Positions 50,274-54,969 of a stretch of 54,969 nt of DNA are shown here, in pieces. The stretch's first letter is position 1, and the number at the start of each line of letters is the position of its first letter. The stretch is taken from the NCBI GenBank assembly GCA_026770575.1, contig MU657228.1:60011-114979 (forward strand), given 5' to 3'. The stretch comes from Pelagophyceae sp. CCMP2097 (Eukaryota > Sar > Pelagophyceae). Made by a program: the position numbers and the translations under genes. The notes under the pieces were generated by a model. It made no database searches. It was not told the origin of the DNA and saw nothing but the letters and a program-made list of their open reading frames with translations.

Positions 50274-53200
50274 TTACATGAGGCCGTTGGCCGATCCGTC
50301 GCCCTCGGGCCCCGCCGATCCGCTGCCCTCGGGCTCCGCCGATGCGTTCCCCTCGTTCCCCGGCGGCGGCGCCTCGCCTCCCGCGGCGGCGCCGGCGGCC
50401 ATGAGGTGCAACAGCCTAGCGTGAGGGTTGATATACCGCGGCGCCCCCTCCGGAAGCGCCCACGGGGAAGCGTCTGTACCCAGCCTCTGTGATTCGAGCC
50501 TCTGTGCTCACTCCTGTGTGCACCGTCCGTGTTTTCCGACTTCGGCGCGGGTGGACACCAGTCTAAGAAGACGTTCAATTGGTGCGTAGGCAAATTCCGT
50601 CGAAAGTTCGAATGGACCCCTTTCACCTGCGACAGCGCCGCGTCGCCAAAGGCGGATAGGTTGCGGCTCGCGAGCTGCACGACAAGCGACTGGAGGAGGT
50701 CCGGGGGGTAGAAACCTAGCGCAAGGGCAGTGACGGTTCGGGTTTTCCGCCTTTGCAGGGACGCGTTTCAAGGGGTGAGGTGAGGGTTGATTACTTATAT
50801 CCCGGGAAAGAAGTGGTATCGGCGAGAATTTTACCGAGGCGGTCAAAGGCCCAGAGGACCGTCGAGAGTTCGTGCGCGAGCATGGAGTCGAGGCGTCTGC
50901 GGCGCAGCTCCGCGGCGACTGCGTCAAGGATGGGTTCGCAGTACGCCTCTCGCTTCTGAACGGCGCCAATCCCGTCGTCCGCAGCGCCGGCCTGCGCGTA
51001 GGCCCAGACGAGGTTGGCGAGCTCCGTGCTGGAGAAGTCGGAAACGCCGCTTTTCGAAACGTGTTTGGAAATTGCTCGGTATAACGTCTGCGCGGCGTCC
51101 GAATCTTTATACGCTCGATTCGAAAACGAAAAGCAGAGGATGGCCACGTTCTGCGCCGTGTACTCGCTCGGCCTTGTTCCAAAGTCGGCGGCGATGGCAT
51201 TGTACAAGTCCGGCGCATCTGCACCGGCTTTGGAAAAAGACCACGCCAGAGTCGAGACGTCGCCCGGCGTCGTCCTTTCAATGGCCAAAGCACAGTGCTC
51301 CGCCAAAGCCGCAAAGAGCTCGGCATCTTCGTCTTCGGGGGCGCCCTTGCGGCCGAGCTTTGCGAAGGCCCATGCAAAGGCGACGTGCTGTTCCGGCTTG
51401 AGACCTAGGTCCTTTCGGACTGGAGGCCGCTCCTCAGGGACGGGCCGCCCTGTGATTATTATTATTAGTACCTTGCAAAACTCGGGATATCTTCGGCGCC
51501 AGCGAATCCAGCAAAATCGGCGCATCGTGCCCCGCCTTTGCAAACGCCCAGCAGACGTCGACGAGGTCGCTCCGCGTGAGGTTGCAGGTGGATGCTTGTA
51601 GAGCGACGGCGTCTAAGACTTTGTTCCGTAGAGTATCATCTTCAAACGATCTGCCCACTTCAAGTTGCGCAAAGGCCCAGGCCAGGTGCGCCACGTCGTG
51701 GCCCTTGAACCACTTCATCTTCTGGAGGGCGGATCTCGCGATGCACGCGAATAAGGCATCGTCGCGGATCTCGGCCTTTGTAAACGCTAATCCGAGAGTT
51801 GAAAGCGACAGAGGCCAGAACAGCGCGACTTTCCTGACGGCGTGCTTGGAGATATGGTCTCGGAAGAGTCGGAGAGTGACGTCGGAGCGGTTGGCGTCTC
51901 GGCGGACGTTTTTAAAATAGTTTGCGAACGCCATCGCAAGCTTCGAGAGCTCCACCGCCCGAAACGTCCCCAAATCCAGCTGAATAGCGCGCCTCGCCAA
52001 AGCTTCGAAGACCAAGTCGCCCTTTGAAGAGTCGAACCACGCACTCGCTGTAGGTGCGAGGCCTTGGGCTACGTGCACGAGATCTTTGACTTGCCGAAAG
52101 TCCGCCACCTTGCGCACCACCTCGTCCGAGATCGCCACCAGCAAAGGAGCGTGCTTGCTGCGGTCCAGGACCTACGCGCTTTCGGGCTCACACGCGGGTC
52201 CTCCTCGGCGACTGCGTCTCATTCCAGAAAATGGCGCTTTACAGTACGCGCGAATCCGCAAAGGCATTCGCAAGGTGCGCCAGGCCCCGCGCTGGGAGCG
52301 CGGCAATGTCCTCGCGCGAGACGTCTGCCAAAGCGTCAAAGGCGTCTTGCCAGGCGTCCGCTTGGATCGTCGGCGCGTCGGAGAAGACGCCGGGGAAAAG
52401 GGCCCTCTCAAGAGGTGAAAACGCCGACCTTTGCCGCGACTCGAAGCGGAAGACGCCCATGGGCGGGATGCTGAGAGAACACCGGAGATCGTGCTCTGAT
52501 ACAGCGTCCGTCCGGCCGTCCGTGACGTGCGTGGCCACTCTTGGAGAAACTCGTTCAGAGACGACCCTTGCCGCCGTGAACAGACCTGCCACTCTTGCTT
52601 TGGAAAGCGCGAGGGCCAACTTCGAGAGGTCCGGCGTCGGGGTTTGAGCCTTTTCGAGCCTTGAAGTCAGTTCCGCCGCCAACAAATCGAAGAGCGTTGA
52701 GGGTCCCCCTGCCTGTTGGAACGCCCACGCCGCGTCGGCGACGTAGACGTCCGGCATGTCGACGAGCACTTGCTTCGTAAAGGTCTTGGCCACGAGCGCT
52801 TGGAACAAGAGCGGCGCGTCGACCCTCGCAAAACTAAACGCCTTTGCGATCAGCGAACCCTGCACCCCGTCAAACGTCCCGGCGTCCCAGGCGGCGACCT
52901 TTTCGATTCGTTGGAAGAGGCGCCGGGCTTTGGGTCTTTGGAAGCGGCCTGCGGCGGGCCAGACTCTTGAAAGCCCGTACGCGGCCCGAGATAACTCCGC
53001 CGCGCCCCAGCCGGCGGCGGCGGCGTTCTGGCCGGCGCTCGAGAGGCTGCGCGAGGCAAATTCGATGAGTGCGACTAAAAGTTTCTGGTGCCGCACGTTT
53101 TCTTTCGATTGCGAATCACTGCCAAACAACCACGCCGCCGTCCCGCGCGGAAACGCGCCCATGAAGCGCACGCCGTCGGCGTGGTAGAACTTGCGCTGCA

Positions 53201-53830
53201 CGGTGGTTGGACCCGCGCCGTGCACGCTGCGTGAGCAGACGAGGTGGAGGCGGAAGAGCGCGTTGGCCAAACTCGGTGGGTCGAATTCCGTCTGCCGAAG
53301 GTCAAAGACGTCCAAAACGCCCGTAAACGTCTCGCACTCTGCCATGTCGGCGTCGACGGAGCCCGCTTTGAACTTCTGCGGCGTTTCGGGCCGCAACGCC
53401 TCTATTATGGAGACGCGGCGGCCGGCGAGTATTACACCGTCCACCTTCTCGAGAACCGGCCCAGCGTCGGCGCCGGCGACGCGGATCAGAGCCGTCCCAT
53501 GGCTCCGACCCGTCGCCTCGTCCGTGACGACGTCGACGGACACGACGTGCTTGGCGGGGACGCGGGCGGCGAACCTACGCGGGCGCCAAGTCCCCGACTT
53601 CGCGTCTCGCAAGAGATCCCGGCGCGGGGGTTTTACGCCTCGCGGAGGTGCACCGCCGTCGTCTCCGGCGCGAGGCGGTGCGCGAAGAGTTCGACGGCTC
53701 GCGTTTGTGTGCCGTGGTACGTTCGGGACTGCTGAAGGGTGTGGTACATTCGGCACAACTCGTGCCGCGCCGCAAACGCGTGCCACTCGCGCCGCGCCGC
53801 GAGGCGACGCCGCGCGCCGATGCGCCGCAT
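50274..53830 (-). CDS. RRM plus OPR-repeat protein, spliced
   Basis: Probable organellar RNA-binding factor. It starts at the Met at 53830 (MRRIGARRRLAARREWHAFA), a basic segment that could be a presequence. An RRM split by an intron follows: VELFAHRLAPETTAVHLREA, then AKHVVSVDVVTDEATGRSHG and TALIRVAGADAGPVLEKVDG. Three further exons hold OPR-like repeats (FDLRQTEFDPPSLANALFRL, DLVDVCWAFAKAGHDAPILL, VSTLAWSFSKAGADAPDLYN, LANLVWAYAQAGAADDGIGA). An intron at about 51406-51467 (GTACTAATAATAATA to CCTAG) joins ISRVLQ to GLKPEQHVAFAWA. The end is a Gly/Glu/Ser tail (GSGSAGPEGDGSANGLM). No RAP domain was seen. The exon chain is strong in the middle, weaker at both ends. Confidence 0.78.
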
Positions 53831-54157
53831 GCCGCTGGGCGGGCCCGTCGGAACCCCAGGAGATCCTTCTGGAAACTGCCTTTCTTCTGAACACACTATA
53901 CATTCGAGGCCGCCTCGTGTTGGTCAGCCGTGCTTGGAGGCTGGCCTCCCGGGTGCTAGAGGGACTCCGCGCCTCGCATGTCAAGTGCAGAAGAGCAGGC
54001 TTTTCGGGATCCTTCGGACTTGCGCGTGCGTCTCGCCTGGCCCAGTGCTTAGGAGCCGGGTACGGAGGCATGCATACACTGGTGCCCGGATGGAGCCTTA
54101 TCGGAGGCGAGGCTGGGTATCGTTTCTCGGAGCGCACGGAATGGCGTTTCTTAATGG
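53831..54157. other. Intergenic, no gene seen
   Basis: About 330 bp between two minus-strand genes. Short open frames have no support. Confidence 0.45.
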
Positions 54158-54667
54158 TTAGTCTTGGCACCACGCTTCCGCGCGGATCTCAATGGCGGCA
54201 CCGTGGCCGAGCTTCGCTTGCACGCACAGCCGCGTCGGCAGGCCTGCGGCGTCGACCCAGGCGTCGTAGACGGCGTTCATCTCCTCGAAGTTTGAGGGGG
54301 TTAGGTCGGCGAGGAAGATCGTGACGGCTAAAAGGTGGGAACGGCCGACGCCGTTGTCGGAAAGGATGCCGTCCAGCTTCGCCAGCGCCTCCGCAGTCTG
54401 CTGCGCCGTCGAAGAGGGCATCTTCGCAAAGTCGCCGCAGAGGCCTTGGGTACGGATGACGCCTTTGTAGCGAACGAATTTCGACATTCGCCAAGCCTTC
54501 AACCCCGGTGCCCGCACCGGCGCGCTTGTAGCGCGCGGCGAGAGCCACCACCCCGCCGCGAGGCCCAGCGCCAGGACGACGGCGTCGCGGAGAAGCGACT
54601 CGCGCATCGCAACGCCGCTCGCGAGAGGTGTCGAGCTCGAGGGCCCGGGTCCAAAGTGCGGATCCAT
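54158..54667 (-). CDS. RidA/YjgF-family protein with N-terminal anchor
   Basis: Reactive enamine/imine deaminase family, which clears intermediates of amino-acid breakdown. The domain reads VRYKGVIRTQGLCGDFAKMP, AQQTAEALAKLDGILSDNGV, LLAVTIFLADLTPSNFEEMN and YDAWVDAAGLPTRLCVQAKL, then AAIEIRAEAW. The active-site Arg is kept in PTRLCVQ. Before it is a hydrophobic stretch (LLRDAVVLALGLAAGWWLSP) that suggests membrane or organelle targeting, unusual against the short bacterial members. I chose the Met at 54667 (MDPHFGPGPSSSTPL). Met 54610 (MRESLLRDAVVLAL), nearer the anchor, and an upstream Met at 54775 are alternatives. A single exon suffices. Confidence 0.82.
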   Translation of the reverse strand: MDPHFGPGPSSSTPLASGVAMRESLLRDAVVLALGLAAGWWLSPRATSAPVRAPGLKAWRMSKFVRYKGVIRTQGLCGDFAKMPSSTAQQTAEALAKLDGILSDNGVGRSHLLAVTIFLADLTPSNFEEMNAVYDAWVDAAGLPTRLCVQAKLGHGAAIEIRAEAWCQD

Positions 54668-54886
54668 CGCCTGAGAGAGACAAATGCACATCAGTGGCTC
54701 AACAAGTCTCATTATTACAAGAGCGCGCCGGAGGCACACGGAGGACCCGAAGGATACAGCCAAATCCCATTGCAATGCCCACGTAAATAATTGAAATTAT
54801 TTAACTAATCGCTGAACTTTCAAATCCTCCTTATCTTTATTTTTATTATTTTATTTCTTATTGAGCTATTTATTTTTTCTTTTTTT
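54668..54886. other. AT-rich spacer
   Basis: From 54785 the base composition turns sharply AT-rich (TTATTTTTATTATTTTATTT-like runs), unlike the rest of the window. It is probably promoter or flanking DNA; no gene was seen. Confidence 0.5.
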
Positions 54887-54969
54887 GCGGCCGACCAGAT
54901 TCGAACCTGTGACCAAAAACTTCTTCTATGATGATTCCAATGAGGCTCCTGCTCGACCTCAACTCCCAA
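54887..54969 (-). other. tRNA-like 3' part, cut by window end
   Basis: On the minus strand, CACAGGTTCGAATCTGGTCG followed by GCCGC looks like a T-arm plus acceptor strand. TTGGGAG at the far right resembles the end of a D-loop, and CTCAT sits where an anticodon could be. The T-stem has a mismatch, the 5' acceptor would lie beyond the window, and no T-run follows on that strand. It could be a tRNA with an intron, or a relic. Confidence 0.35.

Overview
The window reads as nuclear DNA of a GC-rich, intron-rich unicellular alga. The best fit is a pelagophyte-type stramenopile (Aureococcus or Pelagomonas-like). This rests on several features: conserved eukaryotic housekeeping genes broken by many very short GT-AG introns (42-55 bp is common, often ending in CTAG or TTAG); a multicopy MYND/RING/Sel1 family; several octotricopeptide-type (OPR) proteins; and flagellar and ciliary genes (SF-assemblin, a polycystin). 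The lineage is an inference, because no rRNA or organellar marker is present. Because coding genes are split, gene limits below come from splicing the reading frames by eye.

Layout. 1-809 (-): a frameshifted zinc-finger gene that runs off the left edge. 1.1-3.7 kb (+): nuclear poly(A) polymerase. 4.3-6.5 kb (+): a broken MYND-Sel1 copy carrying a 142-bp transposon-like insertion, then an intact copy. 7.1-9.2 kb: a 2OG-Fe(II) oxygenase and two small (-) membrane/secreted genes. 9.5-14.3 kb (-): RPC2, the second-largest subunit of RNA polymerase III. 14.6-16.1 kb (+): organellar release factor 1. 16.3-18.9 kb (+): an OPR-RAP protein. 19.3-20.1 kb (+): a small membrane protein. 20.2-22.7 kb (-): a polycystin channel. 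23.3-26.6 kb (-): an OPR protein with about 22 repeats. 27.4-29.5 kb (-): a PGAP1-type GPI inositol-deacylase. 29.6-30.8 kb (+): SF-assemblin. 31.4-37.4 kb (-): a giant ankyrin/armadillo/IQ protein. 37.8-38.9 kb (+): a PcfJ-like protein. 39.5-41.4 kb (+): cyclin L with an RS/RD tail. 41.8-44.2 kb (+): a coiled-coil protein. 44.2-48.3 kb: a second MYND-Sel1 cluster with minisatellite and tRNA-like repeats. 48.6-50.1 kb (+): TRM6. 50.3-53.8 kb (-): an RRM-OPR protein. 54.2-54.7 kb (-): a membrane-anchored RidA protein. A tRNA-like end lies at the right edge.

Functional themes are RNA metabolism (poly(A) polymerase, RPC2, TRM6, cyclin L, three OPR proteins, RF1) and flagellar or membrane functions. 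No operon-like logic is expected or seen.

The most striking signal is in the introns. At least ten contain tight tandem duplications of about 11-45 bp, several beginning at or next to the splice site. One 55-bp intron in the OPR-RAP gene (17529-17583) is two extra copies of the exon segment that follows it, each copy bounded by AG|GT. This looks like a snapshot of intron birth by tandem duplication. A separate TIR-bearing element with an 8-bp target duplication (4404-4561) resembles the introner transposons reported from Aureococcus.
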